Shown: positions 53,638 to 63,034, counted from the first letter of the stretch. The stretch: 64,000 nucleotides of DNA from Candidatus Brachybacter algidus (GCA_016711705.1 JADJSK010000002.1:372001-436000); one strand, 5' to 3'. Numbers and translations: made by a program. Notes: generated by a model from the sequence alone, not told the origin.

Positions 53638-56076
53638 TTAAGAACCGCAAGAAATACAGCCATCTTCCATAGTACAAGTCATACCTTCAGAGATTCCATC
53701 TGCCAACATTTCAGGTTGGGAAGTAGTTCTGTTAGACATGTTCAAATCCATTTCTACTTCGATCTCTTCAACGACAGATGCAACGATTGGTTTATCGACG
53801 TACTTCTGCTGATGTTGATCACCAAGTGTAAACTTGATAGGGTCTACTGCTGCTTTGCTTCTTAAATAATACATACCAGTCTTCAGGCCTTTACTCCATG
53901 CATAGAAGTGCATCGATGAAAGTTTGCTGAAAGTCGGACTTTCTACAAATAAATTCAAACTTTGGCTTTGACAGATAAATGCACCACGATCAGCTGACTG
54001 ATCGATGATCACTTTCTGACTTAATTCGTAAGCCGTCTTATATAGATCTTTGATGTGCTGAGGAATGTTATGGATCTGTTGAATAGATCCATTATGCATC
54101 ATCAGTTGTTCTTTCATTTCATTGTTCCAAAGACCTAATCCTATCAGGTCATTCAAAAGGTGTTTATTGACTACGATGTATTGACCACTTAAAGTCCTTC
54201 TGGTATAGAAGTTACTATTGTATGGTTCGAAACATTCATTGTTGCCAAGAATCTGACTTGTACTTGCAGTTGGCATTGGAGCTAATAATAAACTGTTTCT
54301 GACACCATTTTTCTTGATCTCAGCTTTCAATCCTGCCCAATCCCAACGATCAGAAGGAATAGCTCCCCACATGTCATACTGAAGTATTCCTTTACTTACA
54401 GGGCTTCCTTCGTAACTTGAATAAGCACCATATTGCGCAGCCAATGCATTTGATTCAGTCAATGCTGCAAAATATATTGTTTCAAATATATCTTTGTTCA
54501 TCGTTCTTGCCTCAGCACTATCAAACGGATATCTCATCAAAATGAATGCATCAGCCAATCCTTGCACGCCAATTCCTATAGGTCTATGACGCAAGTTGCT
54601 GTTAGCAGCTTCCGGAATAGGATAGTAGTTAATGTCTATGACCTTGTTCAGGTTACGAGTAACTACTCTTGTGATATCATATAATTTCTGATAGTCGAAT
54701 ACACCATTTTCTACAAATCTTGAAAGATTGATAGATGCAAGGTTACACACAGCTACTTCATCAGGAGAAGTATATTCCATGATTTCTGTACACAAGTTGC
54801 TGGACTTGATCGTACCAAGATTCATCTGGTTTGATTTTTTATTTGCAGCATCTTTATATAATAGGTAAGGTGTACCCGTTTCAATTTGTGATTCAAGTAT
54901 GGTAAACCAAAGTTCCTGTGCTTTTATTTGCTTCCGTGCTTTTCCTTCAGCTTCATATTTATGGTACAATGCTTCGAATTCGCCACCATATACTTCATCA
55001 AGACCAGGTGCTTCGCTAGGATCAAACAACGACCACATAGCATCTGCCTTCACTCTTTCCATGAATAAGTCACAGATCCACATAGCATAGAAAAGATCTC
55101 TGGCGCGCATTTCTTCTTTACCGTGATTTTTCTTCAACTGTAAGAAGTCCTGGATGTCAGCATGCCATGGTTCAAGATAAACGGCAAAGGCACCTTTTCT
55201 CTTTCCACCCCCTTGGTCTACATAGGAGGCGGTGTTATTGAATACTCTCAACATAGGTACGATACCGTTGCTGGTTCCTCCTGTGCCTTTGATATAAGAT
55301 CCTGTAGCTCTGATGTTATGGATGCTCAATCCGATACCGCCCGCAGATTGACTGATTTTAGCACATCTTGTCAATGTTTCATAAATGCCTGTGATACTAT
55401 CTTCAGTCATTGAAAGCAAGAAACATGAGGATAATTGTGGTTTTGGTGTACCTGCATTGAAGAGGGTAGGAGTAGCATGAATAAACCATTTCTCCGACAT
55501 TAGATTGTAAGTCTCTATCGCTGCATCCACATCTTGTTGGTGGATTCCGATTGCTGCTCTCATGAGCAAGTGCTGAGGCCGCTCTACCACTTCGCCATTT
55601 GCTCTCATTAAGTATGATTTCTCCAGTGTTTTGAAGCCGAAGTAATCGAATACAAAATCTCTGTCATAAATAATGGCAGAATCCAGTTTCTCTCTGTTGT
55701 CTCTTATAATAGCCATGATATCATCGGCGATCAAGGATGCTTTTTGGTTATTTTTTGGATCTATATAGTTATAAAGTATCTCCATCGTCGCACTGAACGA
55801 CTTGTTGGTATTTTTGTGTAAGTTGGAGATAGCTATTCTTGCTGCAAGTAAAGAGTAGTCAGGGTGTGTGGCAGCCATAGTCGCTGCAGTTTCTGCTGCC
55901 AGATTATCCAGTTCGGTAGTAGATACTCCGTCATAGATACTTTTAATAACGTGTTTTGCGATTTCTACAGGTTCTACGAATTCCTGATTGATTCCGTAGC
56001 ATAGTTTTTTTACACGTGCTGTGATTTTGTCAAAACTGACGGCTTCAGCGGAGCCATTTCTTTTTATAACCTTCAT
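53638..56076 (-). CDS. nrdA: ribonucleoside-diphosphate reductase, alpha subunit
   Basis: The 812-residue class I large subunit starts with an ATP-cone (MKVIKRNGSAEAVSFDKITARVKKLCYG). The catalytic barrel has the redox cysteine in LSSCFLLSMTEDS, the radical site NLCTEIMEYTSPDEVAVCNLASINL, and the partner cysteine region APMPTASTSQILGNNECFEPYNS. It ends in GCISCGS, the C-terminal cysteine pair that regenerates the active site. With NrdB it reduces ribonucleotides to deoxyribonucleotides. It lies 37 bases after nrdB, one operon. Confidence 0.97.
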   Translation of the reverse strand: MKVIKRNGSAEAVSFDKITARVKKLCYGINQEFVEPVEIAKHVIKSIYDGVSTTELDNLAAETAATMAATHPDYSLLAARIAISNLHKNTNKSFSATMEILYNYIDPKNNQKASLIADDIMAIIRDNREKLDSAIIYDRDFVFDYFGFKTLEKSYLMRANGEVVERPQHLLMRAAIGIHQQDVDAAIETYNLMSEKWFIHATPTLFNAGTPKPQLSSCFLLSMTEDSITGIYETLTRCAKISQSAGGIGLSIHNIRATGSYIKGTGGTSNGIVPMLRVFNNTASYVDQGGGKRKGAFAVYLEPWHADIQDFLQLKKNHGKEEMRARDLFYAMWICDLFMERVKADAMWSLFDPSEAPGLDEVYGGEFEALYHKYEAEGKARKQIKAQELWFTILESQIETGTPYLLYKDAANKKSNQMNLGTIKSSNLCTEIMEYTSPDEVAVCNLASINLSRFVENGVFDYQKLYDITRVVTRNLNKVIDINYYPIPEAANSNLRHRPIGIGVQGLADAFILMRYPFDSAEARTMNKDIFETIYFAALTESNALAAQYGAYSSYEGSPVSKGILQYDMWGAIPSDRWDWAGLKAEIKKNGVRNSLLLAPMPTASTSQILGNNECFEPYNSNFYTRRTLSGQYIVVNKHLLNDLIGLGLWNNEMKEQLMMHNGSIQQIHNIPQHIKDLYKTAYELSQKVIIDQSADRGAFICQSQSLNLFVESPTFSKLSSMHFYAWSKGLKTGMYYLRSKAAVDPIKFTLGDQHQQKYVDKPIVASVVEEIEVEMDLNMSNRTTSQPEMLADGISEGMTCTMEDGCISCGS

Positions 56077-56113
56077 TGTGATGCGAAAAAAATGTTAATA
56101 AATAGTTTTCTTA

Positions 56114-57094
56114 TTAAAATTCGGCGTCTATAGTAAAATTCTTAGACGAGCCGACTTGCTCTCCATTGGAAACTCCGCTTTTGGAGTAATCACCCACTTT
56201 TCTTTCAAAAAAGTTTGTTTTTCCTTGGAGGGAGAGCATCTCCATGAAAGGGAATGGATTCTTGGCATTGTAAACACGAGGGTTGCCAAGAGATACTAGT
56301 AATCTATCCGCTACAAACTCAATGTATTCACACATGAGATCAGCGTTCATGCCGATAAGGCCTACCGGCAAGGATTCTGTTACAAATTCTTTCTCGATCA
56401 CTACTGCATCAGTAATGATCTTTTCAAGTATAGATTTGTCAAGTTTGTTGACGATGTGTTGATTGTATAACAAGCAAGCAAAGTCACAGTGCAATCCCTC
56501 ATCGCGAGAGATCAATTCGTTGGAGAAGCTAAGGCCTTTCATGATCCCTCGTTTAGCCAACCAGAAAATAGAACAGAATGAGCCACTAAAGAAAATACCT
56601 TCTACAGCTGCGAATGCAATAAGTCTTTCTGCAAATGATCCATTATCTATCCATCGCAAAGCCCAGTCAGCCTTTTTCTTAACAGCCGGGATGTTGTCGA
56701 TAGCGTTAAAGAGGTAATCTCTTTCTGCAGAGTCTTTAATATATGTATTGATCAACAGGGAGTAAGTTTCAGAATGGATATTCTCCATCATGATCTGGAA
56801 GCCGTAGAAAAATTTAGCTTCAGTATATTGTACTTCGCGAACGAAGTTTTCAGCAATGTTTTCATTGACTATACCATCACTTGCAGCAAAAAATGCAAGG
56901 ACGTTTTTAATGAAATGGCGTTCATTGTCGGATAACTTCTCCCAATCTTGAAGGTCTTCAGTCAAATGTATTTCTTCGGCAGTCCAAAAAGTCGATTCGT
57001 GCTTTTTGTACATTTGCCAGATGTCATCATGCTGTATGGGAAAAATCACAAACCTTCCCGGGTTTTCTGTTAGTATTGGTTCCTGTTTGTTCAT
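56114..57094 (-). CDS. nrdB: ribonucleoside-diphosphate reductase, beta subunit
   Basis: The 326-residue ferritin-like small subunit has helices carrying diiron ligands in FWTAEEIHLTEDL, ENIAENFVREVQYTEAKFFYGFQIMMENIHSETY and ISRDEGLHCDFACLLYN. The candidate radical tyrosine follows the EVQYTEAKFFYGF ligand helix in this family. It makes the tyrosyl radical for NrdA. It is the first gene of the operon, with a good promoter upstream. Confidence 0.96.
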   Translation of the reverse strand: MNKQEPILTENPGRFVIFPIQHDDIWQMYKKHESTFWTAEEIHLTEDLQDWEKLSDNERHFIKNVLAFFAASDGIVNENIAENFVREVQYTEAKFFYGFQIMMENIHSETYSLLINTYIKDSAERDYLFNAIDNIPAVKKKADWALRWIDNGSFAERLIAFAAVEGIFFSGSFCSIFWLAKRGIMKGLSFSNELISRDEGLHCDFACLLYNQHIVNKLDKSILEKIITDAVVIEKEFVTESLPVGLIGMNADLMCEYIEFVADRLLVSLGNPRVYNAKNPFPFMEMLSLQGKTNFFERKVGDYSKSGVSNGEQVGSSKNFTIDAEF

Positions 57095-57141
57095 GGTCGG
57101 TTATAAAATAGATAATTAAGCTTTTTGGTCGGTTGGGGGCA

Positions 57142-57194
57142 CAAAAGTAATCTGATTTCTCAGCCTTCCAAAAGTAATTATTGAAAAAAGTAAT
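57142..57194 (-). promoter_or_regulatory. nrdBA promoter with repeated ATTACTTTT
   Basis: On the minus strand TTG (57171-57169), a 19-base spacer and TACTTTTG (57149-57142) give a near-ideal Bacteroidota promoter about 48 bases before nrdB. ATTACTTTT occurs three times on that strand (57151-57143, 57178-57170, 57194-57186) and could be a regulator site. I did not find a convincing NrdR box. Confidence 0.6.
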
Positions 57195-57689
57195 ATATGT
57201 TTTTCTGTGTATACGTATTCATTGTTCTACTAAATACATATGAGATCAAAGGGCATGAAATATTTTTTACATTTCCAAAAAAAAGTGTTTTGGGACAAAC
57301 AGTTTTGTAATAAGGAAATATCTCTGCCTATGATGGTGCTAAGATATTCACATTAAAGTTTTTTTCATATCAAATTTACCAACATATGTTAGTAACTTTG
57401 ATAAAATGTTGATTACCACACATATAAAAATTTATTGTAATGTTAGCAATGAAATGCAGAATGTGTACAACTGTTTGTAACCTGTTTAAAAGTACGATAT
57501 TTACTCACATTCAACGATTTTTAACATATATTTTTTAAAAAAATTTGTCCGTTATCCCCTGACAGGTTTTGACTTTGGGAATCCGCTTTCCAACACTATT
57601 AATATAGTCTCATTCCGATAAATGATGTTTCATAGGACAACTTTTCTTACTTTGGAGTAAAATAGAGCAATCGAATACCTCCTTTAATC
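57195..57689. other. AT-rich spacer between divergent operons
   Basis: No gene, array or strong hairpin is seen. The palindrome AACATATGTT lies near 57382. Confidence 0.4.
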
Positions 57690-58184
57690 ATGAAATACAT
57701 TTTCTTTCTGCTTTTAACATGGAATGCGTATCATCATGCACATGCCCAACAAGAGACCACTAAGATCTACCTCCTTAGACATGCAGAGAAAGACACTACA
57801 ATAAAGCAAGACCCATCACTGACAAAAGAAGGCGTAGAAAGAAGTGAGCGATTATCTAATTTGCTAAAAGAAGTGCCGGTCGACAAGTTGTTTTCAACAA
57901 ATGCCAGAAGGACAAAACAAACACTCTTACCGCTGAGCATATCAAAAGGGTTGGCTATTGATTTCTACGATTCTAAAGATTCGATGAGTATGGAAAAATT
58001 ATATAGCCTGATAAAATATAAAACAACGGTCATCGCGGGACATAGCAATACCATACCTGACCTAGTGAATGCGCTTATTGGGCAGGAAGTATATCCTGAA
58101 ATGGATGAATCGGAATTTGGAAAAATATGGGTACTGACATTCTATAAGATGCACCTTGTAGATTGCAGCGTTTTTAATTATTGA
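57690..58184 (+). CDS. exported histidine phosphatase family protein
   Basis: The 164-residue product has a signal peptide ending in AHAQ. It is a small histidine-phosphatase (phosphoglycerate-mutase-like/SixA-like) domain: catalytic LLRHAEK at residues 28-34, STNARRTKQT, and the second histidine in VIAGHSNTIPDLV. The acid/base Glu region lies in DESEFGKIWVLTFYK. It removes phosphate from an unknown periplasmic substrate. The kinase gene starts 46 bases downstream on the same strand, but its export argues against it being the kinase's phosphatase. Confidence 0.88.
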   Translation: MKYIFFLLLTWNAYHHAHAQQETTKIYLLRHAEKDTTIKQDPSLTKEGVERSERLSNLLKEVPVDKLFSTNARRTKQTLLPLSISKGLAIDFYDSKDSMSMEKLYSLIKYKTTVIAGHSNTIPDLVNALIGQEVYPEMDESEFGKIWVLTFYKMHLVDCSVFNY

Positions 58185-58230
58185 TAACCAGAGATTTAGA
58201 TTATATTAGCAAAATTTCAAGACTTTGTAT

Positions 58231-60260
58231 ATGAAATTATTTTTGAAATATTATATCCTCCTCTCGTGTTTGATCTCTTCCTCTTTTTGTTCAATCTCAC
58301 GTATGAGTGCCCAGGTAAATGATACCATTCTATTGGACAAATACTGCAATTTGGCGGTCGATTATGGGAGTAACAACAGGGATAGCGCAATTATTTGTTC
58401 CAAAATTGCAATAGGTCTGGCAGAAAAATTGAACCAAAAATTTTACAAAGCATCCGCTTTGTGCGATCTCGGCTACAATTACATTTTAAATGTAGATTAT
58501 AGTAATGCATTAGCGAATTTATTGATCGCTAAAAAAATGGCAGAGGATGTAAACATTGGTAAAAACATTGTTAAAACTACTTATTTAGAATACTACTTCA
58601 CTCCAGGAGATCCCGAAAAAAACAGAAATCATTTACTCATTTACATCAAGAATAATATCGCGATAAGTTATGGTGGCATGGGAAATCATGATAAACAATT
58701 GTCAGAACTTAGAGAGAATCTTACTGTAGTGAACTCAATGAACAGTTTATCCCAGAAATATATAGTTACCAACAATATTGCTGTAGCATTTTTAGGCACG
58801 GATAAACTTGATTCAGCTCTTTATTATGAATTAAAAGCAAATGAATTAGAAATAAAATTAGGGGACAAATCCAATCTTGGCAAATCAAATTATTTACTTG
58901 GGGAGATTTATACAGGCATGAAAAATTACCAACTTGCTAAGAGAAATTACTTAAATGCCTTGCAAGAACAATTTAAGAGTAATAATATCAACGACCTAGC
59001 AGAAACCCAGATGAGCTTGGGCAAGCTATACAGAAATATGGACATGTTGGATTCAAGTCTTTATTATGTCAGGGAAAGTATGATCAATTTCAAATCAATG
59101 GGAATGGATGACGATGAGTTGGAAGAAGTTTTCAGACACTTTCTCTGGTCTTCAAAGACAAAAACAACCTGGACAGTGCCTACTTTTATCTGCGGTTGGC
59201 AAAAGATGTAAGAGACTCTCTTTCTTTAAAAGAGCTAAATACTGTGACCAACTTTCATAATATGAATTTTGAAGAACAGGTCAGGACCACAGAAATGGAG
59301 ACAGAAAAAATAAAAACTAAAAACAGAAATCAGATCCTATTGCTAATCCTGGGGCTGGTGTTTTTTTCCGTCATTGCTTTTATTTTATATAGAAGCAATA
59401 CCAATAAAAAGAAAGCAAACGATTTACTAGCACAACAAAAACAAAAGATTGAAAAAACGCTAGATGAATTGAAGGCGACTCAAAATCAACTCATCCAATC
59501 TGAAAAAATGGCATCCCTAGGTGAACTTACTGCCGGTATAGCTCACGAGATCCAAAACCCACTCAACTTTGTCAATAATTTCAGTGAGTTAAGTAATGAG
59601 TTGATGGAAGAGATGGTAGTGGAACTAAACAATGGTGATATCACAGAAGCCATAGCAATTTCAGCAGACATTAGCCAAAATTTGGAAAAAATAAACCATC
59701 ATGGCAAAAGAGCTGATGCCATTGTAAAAGGGATGTTGCAACACAGCCGCAGCAGCAGTGGTCAGAAAGAGCCAACGGATATCAATGCCTTGTGCGATGA
59801 ATATCTGAGACTATCCTACCATGGCCTCAGAGCAAAGGATAAATCTTTCAATGCGACTTTAAAAACCGATTTTGACGAGCGTATTGTAAGTATCAACATT
59901 GTTCCACAAGATATTGGGAGGGTAGTCTTAAACCTCTTGACTAATGCATTTTATGCTGTTAATGAGCGCAAGGACGCATTGCATGCGTCCCAAGATGTCC
60001 ATAATTATGAACCAACCGTATCCATTATCACCAAAAAGTTAGATGATAAAATTGAAATAAGCGTTAGCGACAACGGCAACGGCATGACTCAAAGCACTAT
60101 AGACAAAATATTCCAGCCTTTCTTTACGACAAAACCTACCGGACAGGGCACCGGATTGGGTTTAAGTCTCAGTTATGATATAATAACCAAAGGCCATGCA
60201 GGTACTTTGGAGGTGGAATCCGAGGAAGGAGCAGGCTCAGTATTTACCATTAGAATATAA
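58231..60260 (+). CDS. TPR sensor histidine kinase, frameshifted
   Basis: This gene encodes about 675 residues in two frames. The first part has a signal sequence and TPR repeats (SNYLLGEIYTGMKNYQLAKRN, SLGKLYRNMDMLDSSLYYV), a periplasmic sensor. One extra T at about 59140-59142 joins it to LVFKDKNNLDSAYFYLRLAKD. After that come a membrane helix (ILLLILGLVFFSVIAFILYR), a coiled coil, the DHp site SLGELTAGIAHEIQNPLNF (His at 59544-59546) and a HATPase with NLLTNAFYAVNE, DNGNGM and GTGLGLSLSYDI. The C-terminal half is closely similar to the kinase at 63091. No response regulator is in view. FIST1 follows after 27 bases. Confidence 0.85.
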
Positions 60261-60287
60261 TTAATAATTAGATATCTTTACAAATCA

Positions 60288-61445
60288 ATGAAAGCAAAGT
60301 CGATAAAAGGTACTTCACACGACGATATTTATGCAGCGCTGCATAAAAGCATGGAGGATGGTTTTGCACCTACCCTCGCTATAGTATTTATTTCCATAAA
60401 AAAAGACAGAAAGGTAATTGCTGAATTGTTGAGTCAAAATGACATTGATATATTTGGTGTTACTTCATCCGGAGAGTTCATTGATGGCCATCAGAGCGAA
60501 GGAGAAATCGCTATTTTATTACTCGATCTGTCGCGTGATTCATATTCTATTTTATATGAAGATATTGGTGGAAGAAGCATTGAAACTACTTCCAAACGGA
60601 TAGCTGAAGATGCCTTGTCTTTATTTAGAAACCCAAAAATGATTGTTTGTAGTACGGGATGTAATATTAAAGGAGAATTTTTTGATGGTGTGACACTGGT
60701 AAATAGTATTGAGAAAGCAATCGGATCAGAAAGAGTATTTTTCGGCGGTATGGCCGGAGATGATATGACTCTAAGCGGAAGTTATGTATTTACACATCAT
60801 AAAGAGACGGATCATGGAATAATTGGACTCGTTCTGGATGAGGATAAAGTCTCATTGCAAGGAATGGCCATTACAGGATGGAAACCGATGGGCATATCTA
60901 GAAAAGTCACTAAGAGTGTCGGTAATTTAGTCTATACGATAGATGACAAACCTGCAGTTGAGATGTATATGAAATATCTCGGTAAGGGTGAAAAAGCAAA
61001 TGACGAGGATTTTAATTTACTACAAGAACTTTCCTTCCATTTTCCTTTTATTGTAGACAGAGATGAAGGTGAAACTGTAATAAAATCTCCGTTAAGTATT
61101 GACTATAAAGAAAACGCTTTGTTCATGGACATGGAAATGCCCGAAGGCTCAACATTTTGGTTTTCCACACCTCCCGAGTTCGATATTGTAGAAGAAATAA
61201 TTGAGGAGGCTACAAAACTTAAAAATTCAACGCAAGCAGAGGCCGATGCATTACTGATATTTTCGTGCGCAGGAAGACATCCTGCATTAGGTCCGCTAGT
61301 AACTCAGGAAAATGATGGTTTGGCGGAAGTCTGGCAAGCCCCTATGGCAGGCTTTTTTACTTATGGAGAATTTGGGAGGGCCAAAAACGGAAAGCAAAAT
61401 TTTCATTCTACTGCTTGCTGTTGGGTAGTGTTAAAAGAAAAGTAG
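60288..61445 (+). CDS. FIST domain sensor protein (copy 1)
   Basis: The 385-residue soluble protein is made of FIST-N and FIST-C domains. FIST-N begins MKAKSIKGTSHDDIYAALHK and includes DIFGVTSSGEFIDG and FFGGMAGDD. FIST-C includes NLVYTIDDKPAVEMYMKYLG and ends with LIFSCAGRHPALGPL and APMAGFFTYGEFG. FIST proteins are small-ligand sensors, and the NosP group binds heme and reports nitric oxide to a partner histidine kinase. Kinases on both sides suggest the same arrangement. The heme ligand cannot be fixed from sequence alone. It is homologous along its length to the gene at 61895. Confidence 0.9.
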   Translation: MKAKSIKGTSHDDIYAALHKSMEDGFAPTLAIVFISIKKDRKVIAELLSQNDIDIFGVTSSGEFIDGHQSEGEIAILLLDLSRDSYSILYEDIGGRSIETTSKRIAEDALSLFRNPKMIVCSTGCNIKGEFFDGVTLVNSIEKAIGSERVFFGGMAGDDMTLSGSYVFTHHKETDHGIIGLVLDEDKVSLQGMAITGWKPMGISRKVTKSVGNLVYTIDDKPAVEMYMKYLGKGEKANDEDFNLLQELSFHFPFIVDRDEGETVIKSPLSIDYKENALFMDMEMPEGSTFWFSTPPEFDIVEEIIEEATKLKNSTQAEADALLIFSCAGRHPALGPLVTQENDGLAEVWQAPMAGFFTYGEFGRAKNGKQNFHSTACCWVVLKEK

Positions 61446-61447
61446 AA

Positions 61448-61482
61448 CTAATTATTAATGGTGAATTGTTAATGGTTAATGA
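61448..61482. repeat. heptamer array, left flank of the four-helix-bundle gene
   Basis: Five 7-base units in phase: CTAATTA, TTAATGG, TGAATTG, TTAATGG, TTAATGA. It starts three bases after the FIST1 stop and ends six bases before the next ATG. Read outward from the gene, it begins TCATTAACCATTAACAATT, which matches the outward reading of the right flank at 61854-61895. Confidence 0.8.
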
Positions 61483-61488
61483 GAAAAA

Positions 61489-61846
61489 ATGAAGGAGAAT
61501 GTAATCAAAACAAAAAGTTTTGCTTTTGCGCTTCTGGTAATTAAATTATATCAATACCTGCTGGTTGAAAAGAAAGAATATATCCTCAGCAAGCAATTGC
61601 TGAGAAGCGGAACATCTATTGGAGCAAATGTTAGAGAAGCTGATAAAAGCAGAAAGCAATCCGGATTTTATTCATAAATTAGCAATTGCACAAAAAGAAG
61701 CCAATGAAGCAGAATATTGGATTGAACTTTTATATCAATCAGAATATTTGGATAAACAACAGTACGAGTCTATTTTCCAGGATATAACAGAAATAAGGAA
61801 ACTCCTAACATCTATTATAAAAACATCCAAACTAAAAAAAACATGA
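61489..61846 (+). CDS. four-helix-bundle (S23/IVP-type) protein, frameshifted
   Basis: This gene encodes a protein of about 118 residues. The first frame has FAFALLVIKLYQYLL and LSKQLLRSGTSIGANVREAD. The second has AESNPDFIHKLAIAQKEANEAEYWIELL and ends TSKLKKT. Removing one A from the four-base run at 61645-61648 joins them as NVREADKAESNPDFIHK, which is the standard family sequence. This family was first seen encoded in 23S rRNA intervening sequences. It is related in fold to the Avd protein of diversity-generating retroelements and is thought to bind nucleic acid. Here it sits between two FIST genes, flanked by inverted heptamer arrays. Confidence 0.85.
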
Positions 61847-61853
61847 CTATTCA

Positions 61854-61895
61854 AAAATTAACCATTTACAATTATCAATTAACAATTACCTAATT
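61854..61895. repeat. heptamer array, right flank of the four-helix-bundle gene
   Basis: Six 7-base units in phase: AAAATTA, ACCATTT, ACAATTA, TCAATTA, ACAATTA, CCTAATT. It ends at the TTG start of FIST2. Reading outward from the gene it begins AAAATTAACCATTTACAATT, similar to the outward reading of the left flank. Confidence 0.8.
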
Positions 61896-63034
61896 TGAAA
61901 GCAAAATCAATTAAAGGAAGATCATTAAATGAAATTAAAACAGGTCTTGAAAAAAGTATTTCCGATGGGTTCAAGCCAACGCTTGCATTTGTATTTTTAT
62001 CTGTAAATCAAGACAGGCGATCCATAACTGCGCTTTTTGATGCAGAAAAAATAAGTATTTACGGAATTACAACTCATGGGGAGTTTATCGATGAAGAATC
62101 TGAAATGGGTACTATAGTCATTTTATTATTGGACTTAAACAAAAACTATTTTCATATTTACTTAGAAGAATATCCGGAGAAAAACTATCGTGAAGTAGCA
62201 AAACGTGTTGCACTTCAAGCAAAAGAAAAATTTCCAAGGCCGGCTTTTTTTATAGGAGGTTCAAATATCGAAACGGATGCTGAAGCACTGTTGTATGGAT
62301 TCGAAGATGCAATAGGCAACGATGTCAATGTTTTTGGCGGCATGGCGGGTGACGATTTTTCTTTTTCTGAACAATTTGTATTTACCAATGGCAAAGAAAG
62401 CAACATTGGTTTGGTGTGTATTGCTTTCGATGAAGACAAGATCAGTATAAATGGAAAAGCTACCTGTGGCTGGAAACCGGTGGGCACAGAGCGTACTGTG
62501 ACTAAAAGCATTGGCAACCATGTATATACAATAGATGGGATTCCGGCACTCGACATTACAGCAAAGTATGGTGGCATAGAAAACCTTTCGGAAGAAAATG
62601 AGGGTCTGGCAATGGAATTAGCTACACAATTTCCATTACAACTACAAAAAGATTTCGGAGATCCGGTCATGCGTCCTGCGCTAAAAATTGACTGGAGCGA
62701 TCATTCTTACTACTGCAGCGGTTCTGTCCCTGAAGGAAGTAAGGTTCGCTTTTCACTTCCTCCCGATTTTGATGTGATGGATAAGGTTATTCAAAATACC
62801 ATAGAAGTAAAAAAAACTGAAATGCCTGAAGTAGATGCCCTGATTATATTTAGTTGCGGCGGAAGATTTATAGCATTTGGGCCACTTATGAAAATGGAAA
62901 TAGAAGGCATTCAAAATGTCTGGAATGCACCTATGGCAGGAATGTTTAGCATGGCTGAGCTCGGAAGGTCCACTGGTGGTAATTTGGAAATGCATAATAT
63001 GACTACTTGTGTGGTCACATTGAAAGAAAAATAA
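61895..63034 (+). CDS. FIST domain sensor protein (copy 2)
   Basis: The product is 379 residues from a TTG start. The start is supported by alignment of KAKSIKGRSLNE with MKAKSIKGTSHDD of copy 1 at the very N-terminus. FIST-N and FIST-C carry SIYGITTHGEFIDE, NVFGGMAGDDFS, NHVYTIDGIPALDI and the closing LIFSCGGRFIAFGPL and APMAGMFSMAELG. Where copy 1 has RHPALGPL, copy 2 has RFIAFGPL, so a histidine in this conserved end is not shared. The cytoplasmic kinase starts 56 bases downstream. The two are probably co-transcribed and may form a sensing pair. Confidence 0.9.
   Translation: MKAKSIKGRSLNEIKTGLEKSISDGFKPTLAFVFLSVNQDRRSITALFDAEKISIYGITTHGEFIDEESEMGTIVILLLDLNKNYFHIYLEEYPEKNYREVAKRVALQAKEKFPRPAFFIGGSNIETDAEALLYGFEDAIGNDVNVFGGMAGDDFSFSEQFVFTNGKESNIGLVCIAFDEDKISINGKATCGWKPVGTERTVTKSIGNHVYTIDGIPALDITAKYGGIENLSEENEGLAMELATQFPLQLQKDFGDPVMRPALKIDWSDHSYYCSGSVPEGSKVRFSLPPDFDVMDKVIQNTIEVKKTEMPEVDALIIFSCGGRFIAFGPLMKMEIEGIQNVWNAPMAGMFSMAELGRSTGGNLEMHNMTTCVVTLKEK

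Noticed and set aside
57095..57689. NrdR boxes upstream of nrdB
   Set aside because: AACATATGTT and ACACATATA were examined, but neither pairs into the expected two-box arrangement near the promoter.
57690..58184. SixA-type phosphatase acting on the adjacent kinase
   Set aside because: The protein has a clear signal peptide and would be outside the cytoplasm, away from the kinase domains.
59196..60260. independent kinase gene starting at TTG 59196
   Set aside because: The sequence just upstream in the same frame (KDKNNLDSAYFYLRL) continues the TPR domain, so this is the second half of a frameshifted gene.
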